From: JAOUEA01 sp963821935
GTDB taxonomy: Bacteria > Actinomycetota > UBA4738 > HRBIN12
Length of the DNA: 64,000 bases
Assembly: GCA_963821935.1 (NCBI GenBank)
Contig: CAWGFM010000005.1
Span: 1-64,000 of the forward strand
Direction of reading: 5' to 3'
Made by a program: the position numbers and the translations under genes. The notes beneath the pieces are model-generated. The model had not been told where the DNA came from. It did not search any database and worked only from the letters and a program-made list of their open reading frames with translations. Positions 8,790-17,100 of the stretch are shown piece after piece. Positions within the stretch are counted from its first letter, which is position 1, and each line of letters opens with the position of its first letter.

Positions 8790-9578
8790 TCAGTTCCGGG
8801 GTTTGGTTGCGACGGTGAGCTGGTACTTCAACTCGAGGAGCACGCTGCCGTCATCCGCAGCGTTCCATGCCGAAACCAGGCTACAGAGCTCCTCGGAGAA
8901 GTCCTCCCATCGCTCGGAGGCCATCGCCGCTTGAAGTGGGCGAACATAAGGATCCTTCCCCAGCAGCTCGTCACAGAAGCTCTCAGCCGTCGCGAACCTC
9001 GCGCGGATCGCTCGGCGCTGGACGCCGATGCTCTCGGCGAACGGCGCCAGGCTGGTGCGGACGAAGTCCTCCTGACCGAGATCGGGTCGATACTCGCCTC
9101 GATCCGGCCCCGGAGAAAACCTCCGTATGAGCTCCACGTACGCGCCGAAGAACCCCTCGCCGGTCCACTGGGCGATCCCAACGACGCCGCGCGAGTGCAC
9201 GACGCGGAGCATCTCCACGACGGGCATCTCTTCGCCGAACGAATCGAGGCAGCCGTCGAAGCTCGAGTCGGCGAACGGTAGGCGTCTACCGTCCGCACGG
9301 ACCCACGCGATCGGACTGCTCTCCATCCTGGCCCGCTGCCGCCCCCGCTCGATCTGCGCCTGAGAGGGATCCAGCGCGGTCACGATCGCGCCACGTCTGG
9401 AGGCGGCAAGCGCTGTGTTCCCGTCCCCGGCTGCCACATCGAGCACACGGCCTCCCGCGCCTACGCGAGCAGCCTCGACGAGCGACTGCGAAACCGGCTC
9501 GAGGATGCGAGACCAGAAGGAGTAGTCACCGGCCGCGAAGAAATCCGTCGCTTCGGGTTTGGCCTGGTCAGCATGCAT
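8790..9578 (-). CDS. Class I SAM-dependent methyltransferase
   Basis: A 262-residue protein with the SAM-binding motif I GGRVLDVAAGDGN near residues 43-55, an acidic residue in TALDPSQAQ, and the motif RADGRRLPFADSSFD (about 95-110). This is the UbiE/Methyltransf_11 pattern that many actinobacteria use on small molecules. I chose the ATG at 9578 (MHADQAKPEATDFF); a longer frame to 9677 adds 33 residues that do not resemble the family. It stands between two minus-strand genes with gaps on both sides. The substrate cannot be told from sequence. Confidence 0.8.
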   Translation of the reverse strand: MHADQAKPEATDFFAAGDYSFWSRILEPVSQSLVEAARVGAGGRVLDVAAGDGNTALAASRRGAIVTALDPSQAQIERGRQRARMESSPIAWVRADGRRLPFADSSFDGCLDSFGEEMPVVEMLRVVHSRGVVGIAQWTGEGFFGAYVELIRRFSPGPDRGEYRPDLGQEDFVRTSLAPFAESIGVQRRAIRARFATAESFCDELLGKDPYVRPLQAAMASERWEDFSEELCSLVSAWNAADDGSVLLELKYQLTVATKPRN

Positions 9579-9767
9579 CCGGAATATCCACAGACGCATC
9601 CTGAACGTCGCCAGGCGGGTTTCGCAACCGGGACGACAAGCCAAGACGGAGAGGTTCAGCCCGCTTCGGAATAGCACCCGGTGATGCGCCAGTGTTCTGT
9701 TACTTGGGGACCGACCAGAGAGTGGCCCCGCGCGCCGGGGCGGTGACCAATTGGGACATATGAACCT

Positions 9768-10334
9768 TCAAGCCGTGGCTCGACTGGGCTGATAACGCAG
9801 AGCCACCGCCCCCGACCGGAACTCCTTGCGGCCCACCAGCCTCAGCTCGAGCCGCTCGCTCAGGCCGGCGAACAACGTCGGCCCGTGGCCTGCGAGGATG
9901 GGCAGCACGACGAACTCGTACTCGTCGATCAATCCCAGATCCGCCAAGGCCAGCGGGAGGGTCAGGCCTCCCACGAACAGGCCGTTGCCTGGCTCCTGCT
10001 TCAGCTGCCGAACGGCATCGCCCAGGTCCCCCTGCACGAGCTCCGCGTTCCAATCGACCTGGTCAAGGGTGCTCGACACGACGTACTTCTTCATGCCGTC
10101 GATCGTTTGGGCGAAGGGGACCATCCAATCAGCCATGGAGTCGGGCCACGATCCCGTCGCGGGCAACCGCCACGCCCCCTCCATCATCTCGTAGGTCACC
10201 CGGCCGAAGAGCAGGGCATCGGCTCGTTCCAGCTCGGCGGCCCAATAGCGATGCGACTCCTCGTCCGCGATCCCCACCTCGTGGTCGCAGCAGCCGTCGA
10301 GGGTGACGTTGATCGAGTATCGGAGCGGTCTCAT
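9768..10334 (-). CDS. Dihydrofolate-reductase-fold protein (RibD C-terminal family)
   Basis: The 188-residue product has the family's N-terminal RPLRYSINVTLDG strand, the LLFGRVTYEMMEGAW motif (about 42-56), KKYVVSSTL (about 82-90) and the NADPH-binding FVGGLTLPLALADLGLIDEY followed by LPILAGHGPTLF. These are standard for the widespread YwjB/YyaP-type RibD_C reductases. Such proteins are often annotated as dihydrofolate reductase-like, but their substrate is mostly unknown and the presence of a real DHFR role is doubtful. It is monocistronic, with an about 190-base gap to the methyltransferase downstream. Confidence 0.88.
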   Translation of the reverse strand: MRPLRYSINVTLDGCCDHEVGIADEESHRYWAAELERADALLFGRVTYEMMEGAWRLPATGSWPDSMADWMVPFAQTIDGMKKYVVSSTLDQVDWNAELVQGDLGDAVRQLKQEPGNGLFVGGLTLPLALADLGLIDEYEFVVLPILAGHGPTLFAGLSERLELRLVGRKEFRSGAVALRYQPSRATA

Positions 10335-10371
10335 AGGCGGACTGCTCCCCCTTGCTTCTTGGATGTCACCG

Positions 10372-10590
10372 TCACCGCCGAGACGATAGTAGCTGCACGA
10401 GCGTCACGCCTGGGTCGCGCCGGCGGCGTGGCGCTGACGCCAGCGCCTGGCTGAACCCGGCAGCCAGGCCGTTGCGGTCCGCAACCTCGCCCAGCCAGAC
10501 CAGCTCACCTTGTCGATCGACCAACAAGGCTCTACGTAGACGTCTCAGTGCGGCCGCGGACGTTGGGGCGGGCCGCCGCCATCCCTGCAC
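10372..10590 (-). pseudogene. Probable remnant of an IS1380-family transposase N-terminus
   Basis: The translation contains LVWLGEVADRNGLAAGFSQA followed by RRRDPGVTLVQLL. This resembles the opening of IS1380 transposases, which read roughly LLAELADRLGL...HDPG..L.DLA. The frame stops right after, without the rest of the roughly 450-residue protein, and no complete transposase is found nearby. I take it as a decayed insertion-sequence fragment in the patchy 10-12 kb region. The match is from memory of the family and is short, so another origin is possible. Confidence 0.35.
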
Positions 10591-10956
10591 GGCCCATGAC
10601 CACTGCTCCGCCGCCGTAGGCGGCCCTCGGAAGATCGCCTCACACGCTTAGGAGGCGTTCCACCCACCGCTTCCTCCTGAGGTCGGAGCAGGTGGTTTGA
10701 GCATCGCCGAGGCCCTGGACGACGCAGAACCCAAGGCCTCCGGGCGGCCACTCTCGCTCCTGCCCTCTGAGGTCGTCCCAGACTTGGCACTGCGCGGTCA
10801 GAGATGGGAGTTCGACGACGACCTCGCAGCCAAGCCGGCCCGGGGTCTGGTGTTCAAAGTCGAGATGGTGCTTCGGGTCGAGGATCTGCAGGAGCTTGCT
10901 GATGGACGCCGATGCCGGCTTGCGATTCTGGAGATCGGGAAGGCTTCCACCTAGAG
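10591..10956. other. Stretch with no convincing gene
   Basis: Open frames exist on both strands (for example a plus-strand 85-codon frame from 10697 and a long minus-strand frame crossing the region) but neither shows a recognisable motif or ribosome-binding site. The region lies between the transposase remnant and two small minus-strand genes. It may be degraded coding sequence. Confidence 0.4.
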
Positions 10957-11169
10957 CTAGAGGGCCCGGCTCCGCTTCCACTCGGCGGTCGCCCGGCTCT
11001 TGTGAAAGCGCGGGAACACCCAGCGGAACAGGCTCAGCCCTGGCTTCTTGCACCAGCAGTCTGCGTCGCATCCACAGGTGTAGACGCCTGCTGCCTCCTT
11101 GGCCCGGGTGATGAGCCCGAGGACGACGTATCCGATCAACAACGCGGAGATGAGACGCTTCAAGGCCAT
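10957..11169 (-). CDS. Small Cys-rich single-helix membrane protein, function unknown
   Basis: A 70-residue protein with an N-terminal hydrophobic helix (about residues 5-20, ISALLIGYVVLGLI), then RAKEAAG and a dense cysteine cluster CGCDADCWC (four Cys in nine residues, about 32-40), ending in a basic tail. The cluster could bind a metal or an Fe-S centre just outside the membrane. Its ATG overlaps the stop of the gene upstream (TAATG), a sign of translational coupling. I do not recognise a named family. The tight cysteine pattern and clean start make it likely to be real. Confidence 0.6.
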   Translation of the reverse strand: MALKRLISALLIGYVVLGLITRAKEAAGVYTCGCDADCWCKKPGLSLFRWVFPRFHKSRATAEWKRSRAL

Positions 11170-11522
11170 TAGACGTGCGGATACCAGCCGCTGTCGGGTG
11201 CATCATCCCCTGGTTGGGAGGGTCCTCTGAAGTAGTCGGAGTAGACAAACCATCTGATGGGTTCTCCGTCAGGATTGAGCCACGACCGACGCACGACGCA
11301 TTCGACAGCATCGGACAGGACGATCGCTGAGACGCGATGGCGGATTCGTCCCAACTGGTCTGTCACAAGGCACTGCCTCCCTCGCCCTGTCCGCTGGACG
11401 TTAACGCGATGATCGAACCTCCCGCCTCCACGGGCATCCACAAAGAACCAGACGACGGGCTTCTGCCCCCACTGGATCGCGTCGTGGAACTCAGAGCTGA
11501 AGTGGATGGATCGACCTTGCAC
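11169..11522 (-). CDS. Hypothetical protein coupled to the Cys-rich membrane peptide
   Basis: This frame of up to 117 codons has a plausible C-terminal half: HRVSAIVLSDAVECVVRRSW followed by PDGEPIRWFVYSDYFRGP. The N-terminal part is less convincing, so the true start may lie downstream of the GTG at 11522. Its stop codon overlaps the ATG of the next gene by one base (TAATG), which is the best evidence that it is translated. No family is recognised and no signal peptide or membrane segment is visible. Confidence 0.4.
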   Translation of the reverse strand: MQGRSIHFSSEFHDAIQWGQKPVVWFFVDARGGGRFDHRVNVQRTGRGRQCLVTDQLGRIRHRVSAIVLSDAVECVVRRSWLNPDGEPIRWFVYSDYFRGPSQPGDDAPDSGWYPHV

Positions 11523-11930
11523 ATCCGTCGCAACATCGGCGATGTCCGAGACCTAGGAGGCCTTCGAGATCGGCCACCTGGTCGAGCGGGATGCGGAGGC
11601 AGCTCTCCACCGGCAGTGAGCGGTCGAAGGCAGCCCCCCGCCGGGCTGGTGTTGCCTGGGGAGTCCGAGAGGGGGCTCGGATCGCCGCCACACGCCCGCG
11701 GGGCAAGCGAACCGGAAATCCATTGTGTCGTAGCCGCCCTCATCGACGCAAGCCCCAGGTGTTGGATGGTGCTGCTCGGGTATGCCTGGCTCGCTGCGAG
11801 TAAGGGCGTAACGTTCGGGAAGGCCACGTCCAAACTTTGCGGCACGCATAAGGCAAGAGGGCGCCCCCGTCCGTCGGTCGGGGGCGCTCTTCCACTGGCA
11901 GTCCTCGGCGGCTCGCGTATGGCTCTCTCA
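11523..11930. other. About 400 bases with a hairpin and no convincing gene
   Basis: Frames in this stretch are low-complexity and lack family motifs. It contains the strong inverted repeat listed at 11855-11892. It separates the small-gene pair at 11 kb from the conserved envelope-gene region that starts at 12 kb, and may mark the edge of an accessory patch. Confidence 0.4.
11855..11892. terminator. GC-rich hairpin, probable bidirectional terminator
   Basis: The arm AAGAGGGCGCCCCCG (11855-11869) pairs with CGGGGGCGCTCTT (11879-11891) across a loop of about nine bases, with a small bulge near the base. There is no long T run, as is common for terminators in high-GC bacteria. It lies just downstream of the minus-strand gene ending at 11931. 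Confidence 0.6.
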
Positions 11931-12182
11931 TCATCTGGGTAGGAAGGAAGCCCCGCCGGCTGAGAAGGGCCCAATGGACGACTTCATGAAGCCGGCGTAG
12001 TGCACGACCGAGCTGTCCGGAGTCAACGCGGAGGTGGTCGACTCGTAGAGCGAGAACGTGAACTCCGACTGCGTCTGCGGTCCGAATCCATAGAACGGCA
12101 CGAAGCACCCGGCGACGAACGTGACCACGCCGACCAGCGCGACCCCGAAGCCGAGCCGCTGAGGTCCGGGTCGGGTCGTCAT
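11931..12182 (-). CDS. Small membrane protein, possibly truncated
   Basis: An 83-residue frame starts at an ATG that overlaps the stop of the L,D-transpeptidase gene (ATGA), so it is probably translated after it. It has one hydrophobic helix (about 10-30, GFGVALVGVVTFVAGCFVPF) followed by a polar segment with YGFGPQTQSEFTFSLYES. Similar actinobacterial proteins that I recall go on to further membrane helices, while this one stops at 11931, shortly before a terminator hairpin. It may be cut short by rearrangement at the border of the patchy region. Function unknown. Confidence 0.55.
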   Translation of the reverse strand: MTTRPGPQRLGFGVALVGVVTFVAGCFVPFYGFGPQTQSEFTFSLYESTTSALTPDSSVVHYAGFMKSSIGPFSAGGASFLPR

Positions 12183-13000
12183 TCCTTGATGAGGACCGTG
12201 GTGCCCATGGGCACGTTGCGCAGCTGATGCATCTGATCGTTGTACACCCGCACGCAGCCGAACGAGACCTCTCGCCCCCGGTCCGCGGGGTCCGTGGTGC
12301 CGTGGATCGCCATGCGGCCGCCCCCGGGCCAATCGGTCATGACGTCGGAGAATCCCGAGAGGCCCAGCAGATACGTGCCGTACGGGCCGGTCGTGTCGCT
12401 CGGCTGGAGCCGCGCCCACACGAAGAACTCCCCCAGCGTCGTCGGCGAGGACGACATGCCGATGCCGACGGAGAACCGGTGGCGTAGTCGCCCGTTCCGG
12501 AAGTGCTGCAGCGTGCGCGTGGAACGGTCGACCACGATCCGATCGGTCGCCTTCCCCAAGCTCACGTCGGAGGCTCGCACCCAACCGCGAGCACCGTTCG
12601 GCTCGATCCCCAGCATGATCCGGTACCACGCCTCGCCGTCGATCGCACGCGCCTGCTCGATGGGGAAGGCAATCGCTTGACCCCACGGATTCGTCGTCTC
12701 CAACGCGAACCGCACCGTGGCGTCCGGACCGGGGCCGTCCCACACGTCCAGGTTCGGTGTCGTGGAGCGGATCATCCATGTGCCGGGACCGGGCAGGAGG
12801 CCGGGCTCCGGGTCCCTGGCGGTGCCGTCGGCCACGGCCTGGAGTCCCCCATCGCCATCGGGTACACCCACGAAGCCCTCCGGCGTCGGGAGCGGCTGCA
12901 CCGCCGGGTCGACCGTTTGCGCACCGAACCCGGCGCAAGCCGTGCCAAGGATCGCGAGCACCGCGACCATCGCGGGGAGGGACCGGGGGGTGGTGGTCAC
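12179..13000 (-). CDS. L,D-transpeptidase (YkuD family), lipoprotein-like
   Basis: A 273-residue exported protein that should form 3-3 cross-links in peptidoglycan. Residues 1-30 form a signal sequence with a lipobox-like LGTACAG, so it is probably membrane-anchored. The C-terminal catalytic domain (about 150-270) contains DRIVVDRSTRTLQHFRNG, a MAIHGTTD motif and the active-site SFGCVRV, which has the conserved His, Cys and Arg. The middle part (70-145) may be an SH3-like wall-binding module. It starts with ATG at 13000 and overlaps the following small membrane protein by 4 bases. It belongs to a block of envelope genes at 12-17 kb. Confidence 0.9.
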   Translation of the reverse strand: MTTTPRSLPAMVAVLAILGTACAGFGAQTVDPAVQPLPTPEGFVGVPDGDGGLQAVADGTARDPEPGLLPGPGTWMIRSTTPNLDVWDGPGPDATVRFALETTNPWGQAIAFPIEQARAIDGEAWYRIMLGIEPNGARGWVRASDVSLGKATDRIVVDRSTRTLQHFRNGRLRHRFSVGIGMSSSPTTLGEFFVWARLQPSDTTGPYGTYLLGLSGFSDVMTDWPGGGRMAIHGTTDPADRGREVSFGCVRVYNDQMHQLRNVPMGTTVLIKE

Positions 13001-13069
13001 GCGCCCATCATTCCAGAGGAGCCAACGAACGGTCGAGCCGGCCGGCGACGCAGGGTAGCCTGGACCGGC

Positions 13070-13153
13070 GCGAGAGTGGCGGAACTGGAAGACGCGCCGG
13101 GTTTAGGTCCCGGTGTCCGAAAGGACTTGGGGGTTCGAGTCCCCCCTCTCGCA
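13070..13153 (+). tRNA. tRNA-Leu (anticodon TAG)
   Basis: An 84-base class II tRNA. The acceptor GCGAGAG (13070-13076) pairs with CTCTCGC (13146-13152), with discriminator A13153. The anticodon stem CCGGG/CCCGG encloses loop TTTAGGT with TAG at 13104-13106. A long variable arm (TGTCCGAAAGGACTT) and the T loop TTCGAGT are present, all typical for tRNA-Leu. CCA is not encoded. A possible -10 box TAGCCT lies at 13056-13061. Confidence 0.97.
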
Positions 13154-13195
13154 CCGAGGTTCGGAGAGCCGCACGTATCCATGACCTCCTGGAGA

Positions 13196-13906
13196 TCAAC
13201 CGTCGATCCGGCCGCAGCTCCGACCGCGGTTCAAGCATCGCGCGACCAGCCTGGTGAGCGCCCGTTGATCCCATGTGTTCCAGAAGTCCGCGTGTCCGCT
13301 CGACAGCTGACCCGAGGACAATCGGAAGCCAGCCACCGAGTTGACCGGGTACCGGAACACCTCGGTGAGCGCCGGCACGCGGATGGGATGGCTCCTCGGA
13401 CAGCCATCGCCCGTCGCGAACGCCATGTGCCGCCGGTGGTTGCGGGAATCGATCCGGCCGCCGCTCCAGCACTCCGGGAACTTCACGATGAGGTTGGCAG
13501 GATCCGGTCCCACCTTGAATCGGTGCGAGATGATCCGGAGGTTCTTGGGGAAGGGGCGCGTGTGCTCTCCCCGCTCGCCGCGGTAGTAGATCAGCAGCGA
13601 CTGCGCCCTGACCCGGCTCCCGTTGGGCCTGAACAGGGTGGGCGTCCAGTACCCGGCTGTGTCGTCCTTGGTCGAGCAGTTCGTCCGCCCACGGAGCATC
13701 GAGCGGTACGTGGAGTTCCTGTTCGTCGAGCGATTCCCGAAGAACTCGTGCTCATGTTCGGACCGTTGACCGGGAGCCACGATCGGGTCCGCCGTCGCCA
13801 CGTGCGTGGACATGCATCGGACCTGGAACCGAGGTTCCGCGGTGGCCAGCGCGGGGACCGACATGAGGGTCACCAGCGCTGCGAGGAGGATCGTCGTTCG
13901 TCTCAT
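13196..13906 (-). CDS. Secreted DUF1996-domain protein
   Basis: The 236-residue product begins MRRTTILLAALVTLMSVPAL, a clear signal peptide with likely cleavage after ATA or AEP. The rest is one DUF1996 domain: RCMSTHVATADPIVAPGQ, then SEHEHEFFGNRSTN, YWTPTL and a late PFPKNLRIISHRF. DUF1996 proteins are extracellular, common in fungi and actinobacteria, and of unknown biochemical function, possibly sugar or lipid binding. I chose the ATG at 13906 because the frame's 68 upstream codons do not belong to the family. It is transcribed away from tRNA-Leu's end. Confidence 0.85.
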   Translation of the reverse strand: MRRTTILLAALVTLMSVPALATAEPRFQVRCMSTHVATADPIVAPGQRSEHEHEFFGNRSTNRNSTYRSMLRGRTNCSTKDDTAGYWTPTLFRPNGSRVRAQSLLIYYRGERGEHTRPFPKNLRIISHRFKVGPDPANLIVKFPECWSGGRIDSRNHRRHMAFATGDGCPRSHPIRVPALTEVFRYPVNSVAGFRLSSGQLSSGHADFWNTWDQRALTRLVARCLNRGRSCGRIDG

Positions 13907-14160
13907 GCCCTCGATCCTGCCAGCCGAACCACCGATCGTCTCGGTGATTTCAGGAAGCTGGGCCGACTCCTCGATCGAGCGTCGCGCGCACGACTCGATG
14001 TGATGACCGCCGGTCACCGGGAACCCCTTGCGGTACATGGCGTGTTGGGCGCCGGTCGGCACGAGGGAGTCGGTGGCGGCGGAGAGGTAGGAGACCGTCA
14101 AGTGGGCCATTCGGATGACGGCGAGGTCCGTGTGATGTCAGGAGGCGGTCCGACCTCGGT

Positions 14161-15147
14161 TCACGCCACGGCTTCGGTCTCCAGGAAAGCGGTGTGCGAG
14201 CCCTCCACGAAGTCGTCGAACGACTGTTGCCAGGTGTGGTCGGGCCAGAGGTACTCGACCCGGCCCTTGGTCGGCCAGTAGGCGGCGGTGTAGATCGTTC
14301 CCATCTCGCGTTCGAACGCGGTGCTGTGCAGCGGAGGCTCGAGGAACGCCCGGGTGATGTGGTCGGTCGACAGGTCCGGGTCTTCGAGGAGTGTGAGGAC
14401 GTGGCGCTCCCGTTCGACCGTCCTCGTGACCCTCGCTTGTTCCGGCCACTCGATCTGCTCCTGGTGGTTGGTGGCGACAGGTGTTGATCGGAAGACGGGC
14501 TCCCGGTCCGGTGACAGGTACGCCGTCACCGCATCCCCACCGCGATCGAGCAACGTCAGGTTGTGCGCCATGTGGAACGGCAGACGCATCAGGGCGGCTC
14601 GCGCTTCACCCACCGTGTCGCAGGTCTCCAGGAGGTAGCGAACGACCAGCGGGATGCCGAAACCATCGCCGACCACGCGGCGTCCACCGAACGTGAGCGA
14701 GACGGCCAACCCGGCGTCGTTCATGCCGTCCAGCAGACCCCAGAGGCAGTCGCTCGTTCCAACCACCCGTCGGTCCTTCAGCTTCGTCGACATGATCACC
14801 CCCTCGAAGAGCGCCGGGTTGTAGTCGTAGTTGCGGACCAGCACCGGCGTGTCCCGCGTGACCGCTGCCTGGGTGCAGAACGCGATGAACGCCGGCGGCT
14901 TGTACAGCGTCAGCAGGCGTGCGGCCAGGTCGCCTCCACCGGCCAGCGATACGAACCGCTCGTGGGCCGGCACCAACTCGGGCATGTAGGAGCGCAGCAT
15001 CCGCACGGACGTCGGGTAGCTCGCCCTGGCATCCTTGCCTTCCTTCAGGAACCATCGCTCGTACGCGGGCCAGGTCTCCTCGAAGATCGCCCGCCACTTC
15101 GGACCAGGCTGCAGCTCCTCGATCGCTCGAAACGTGCACGGGATCAT
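14161..15147 (-). CDS. C45-type Ntn hydrolase (acyltransferase/amidase family)
   Basis: A 328-residue protein like the linear-amide hydrolases and isopenicillin-N acyltransferase (C45) group. The key sign is a Cys at about residue 91 in FIAFCTQAAV, followed by TPVLVRNYDYN, which matches the N-terminal nucleophile and the oxyanion-forming strand after self-cleavage. GTSDCLWGLLDGMNDAGLAV is the second family hallmark. No signal peptide is seen and the start at ATG 15147 gives a 90-residue propeptide-like segment, which fits autocatalytic activation. The substrate is unknown; relatives cleave amide bonds in peptides or acylated amines. Confidence 0.85.
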   Translation of the reverse strand: MIPCTFRAIEELQPGPKWRAIFEETWPAYERWFLKEGKDARASYPTSVRMLRSYMPELVPAHERFVSLAGGGDLAARLLTLYKPPAFIAFCTQAAVTRDTPVLVRNYDYNPALFEGVIMSTKLKDRRVVGTSDCLWGLLDGMNDAGLAVSLTFGGRRVVGDGFGIPLVVRYLLETCDTVGEARAALMRLPFHMAHNLTLLDRGGDAVTAYLSPDREPVFRSTPVATNHQEQIEWPEQARVTRTVERERHVLTLLEDPDLSTDHITRAFLEPPLHSTAFEREMGTIYTAAYWPTKGRVEYLWPDHTWQQSFDDFVEGSHTAFLETEAVA

Positions 15148-15245
15148 GTTCGTGTGCCTCCGATCAGACCTTTGGTAGGGACGGGTCCATGATGGGCCAT
15201 CGGCAGGCGAACAGGTGGAACGATCGCCCCGGGAGCCGAGAACGA

Positions 15246-16331
15246 TCACCCCTCGAGCGACCGGTCGGCGCCCTTCGGCAGCGGGACGCGGTGTGCCCCG
15301 CACACCTTGTTGAGGAACGGGTAGGGGTCGATCGCGTCCATCACAAGGCTGAACCCCGACGGTGCTCGATGTCTCGGCGTCGGTGCGCTCCAGGGGTGCC
15401 ATTCGAAGTGGTCGTGCGGGCCCGTCGCGTCGCCGGTGCTGCCTACGTAGCCCACGGTCGCGCCAGCCTTGACGTAGCCGCGCCTCGCGACCCGACTGAG
15501 GTGCACGTTCCGGACGTATCCGTGCTCGCCCACCACGGTCACCCAGAGTCCCGCGAACCAGTTGTCGCGGTGCGCCACAGCGAACCCGTCGAACGGCGCG
15601 CGGATCGGGCGACCCGGGGGCGCGATCATGTCGATGCCCCAATGCGGGTGGTAGCCGCCCACCGTCCGCCGGTCACCGAAGCCGTCTCGATAGCTGACGC
15701 CGCCGCCGACAGGGCATCGTCGGAACGGGGTCCGCGTCTCACGGTCTGCGGTCCCCGGCCGCGGATACGAGTTGAACCGGCCCGTCCGTTTGATGTGGCC
15801 CCACGCCGCGGTGGGGTTGCCGTACTGCAACCAGATCCACCGCAACCCCGCGATGATCTGCTGGGTCCGGTCGGCGTTCGCCACGGTGTTCGAGCACGCG
15901 TCCCAGCCACGCACGAAGCACCTCGGCGTCAGGCGGAACGCGTTCCTGCTGGACGTCATCCACGTGCCGAAGATCGTCTCGACCTCCTGGGTGGTCATGG
16001 CGAACATGCCGTGCCAGTCGTAGTACGAACGCCCGTGCTCGACGAAATCCGGATCGAAGTCGGTCCCCTGCCAGCACACGATGCGAGCGACGAATGGCGA
16101 CCGTGCCCACGCACGCGGCAGGTCGCGCGAGATCCGGATCGCCGTCGCTACCTGACGACGGAAGTGCGGCGGCACGTCGGGGTCGTAACACGCTGCCAGC
16201 GCGCGAACACCGGCGTGCGCGGTCCGTGGGGCAACGATCGTCAACCCACCGAGCACGAGCGCGAGACCCGCGACGACCGACACGATGCGGCGCTGGCGTC
16301 GCCGATCGCTGACTCGCACCGCCGACATCAT
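15246..16331 (-). CDS. Exported M23-family (LytM) metallopeptidase-like protein
   Basis: This 361-residue protein has a signal peptide (RIVSVVAGLALVLGG, ending TAHA). A cysteine-containing middle domain follows (about 40-200), with a C-terminal LytM domain (about 225-345). The zinc ligands appear as HPHWGIDMIAP (H-x3-D) and HDHFEWH (H-x-H). M23 enzymes cut peptidoglycan cross-bridges. The start at ATG 16331 overlaps the stop of the upstream gene (16328), so the two are coupled. The middle domain, with SYYDWHGMFAMTTQEVETIF, is not one I recognise and may bind the wall or be a lysozyme-like fold. Confidence 0.87.
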   Translation of the reverse strand: MMSAVRVSDRRRQRRIVSVVAGLALVLGGLTIVAPRTAHAGVRALAACYDPDVPPHFRRQVATAIRISRDLPRAWARSPFVARIVCWQGTDFDPDFVEHGRSYYDWHGMFAMTTQEVETIFGTWMTSSRNAFRLTPRCFVRGWDACSNTVANADRTQQIIAGLRWIWLQYGNPTAAWGHIKRTGRFNSYPRPGTADRETRTPFRRCPVGGGVSYRDGFGDRRTVGGYHPHWGIDMIAPPGRPIRAPFDGFAVAHRDNWFAGLWVTVVGEHGYVRNVHLSRVARRGYVKAGATVGYVGSTGDATGPHDHFEWHPWSAPTPRHRAPSGFSLVMDAIDPYPFLNKVCGAHRVPLPKGADRSLEG

Positions 16332-17041
16332 GGCTGGAACCGGCGTCTGTTGCAGCCGAGCTCGCCCGGCCACAACCCCGTGATCCGTGAGAGGCAATGG
16401 TTGAACGCCGTCCACGGCGCGTCGGTCAGATCCTGTGCGCGCAGCCGGTCGAACGGACAAGGATCGTCGACCTCGACCAGGATCAGCTCGACACCTGATC
16501 GTTCCCAGCGATAGACCCCTCGGTCCATCGGGCAGTTGGGATCGTTGAAGAACGTCACCAGCTGCCCGTCGACCTCGAAGAATCCCAGCGAAAGGAAGTC
16601 CGACAGCTGGTGATGCAGGAAGTAGCGCCCGTGGTAAAGGGTGATCGTGCTCACGCCCGCCTCGACGCGGAACGGGATGCACCTCAGGCATCGGATCGGC
16701 AAGGCCACCGCCGGCTGGCCCAGTCCCTCCAGGGACCTGATCCGCAGGTAGGCGCCATCCAGCGGTGATGCTTCCTCGGGTGGGATCGGCTCGGTGTACG
16801 CGTACGGCAGCTCGCCGGGCTCCAGGTCGTCGAGCTCGATGCCGCTCTCTTCCTGATAGACCCCACCGACATTGGTGAGGCGATCCGGCAACGGGGCGAG
16901 CGGCGAGCTGCTCACTGGGGATGCGGAGGGTTCAGAGTCGCTCACCACCGAAGAGCCGGTCACCGTCGCCAGCAGTCCCACGGCCAGCACCCCCGCGATG
17001 GCGGCTCGCCGGGACGATGAGCTGCCTGCCACGGAGGGCAC
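16328..17041 (-). CDS. Exported hypothetical protein coupled to the M23 peptidase
   Basis: A 237-residue protein with an N-terminal hydrophobic segment (about 12-30, AAIAGVLAVGLLATVTG) that acts as signal or anchor, then a Ser/Pro-rich linker and a compact C-terminal domain with paired cysteines (CLRC near 118 and several single Cys). I do not recognise a family. Its stop overlaps the start of the M23 peptidase gene, which makes a shared function at the cell wall likely (inference). Confidence 0.7.
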   Translation of the reverse strand: MPSVAGSSSSRRAAIAGVLAVGLLATVTGSSVVSDSEPSASPVSSSPLAPLPDRLTNVGGVYQEESGIELDDLEPGELPYAYTEPIPPEEASPLDGAYLRIRSLEGLGQPAVALPIRCLRCIPFRVEAGVSTITLYHGRYFLHHQLSDFLSLGFFEVDGQLVTFFNDPNCPMDRGVYRWERSGVELILVEVDDPCPFDRLRAQDLTDAPWTAFNHCLSRITGLWPGELGCNRRRFQP

Positions 17042-17100
17042 CGTAGGCGTGCGACGCGGATCGCGTCAAAGCTGCTGCGACTGCCGGCAGGCGGAGGCGG

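Noticed and set aside
12503..14281. 592-codon plus-strand frame that runs through tRNA-Leu
   Set aside because: It reads through a tRNA and is antisense to the L,D-transpeptidase and DUF1996 genes.
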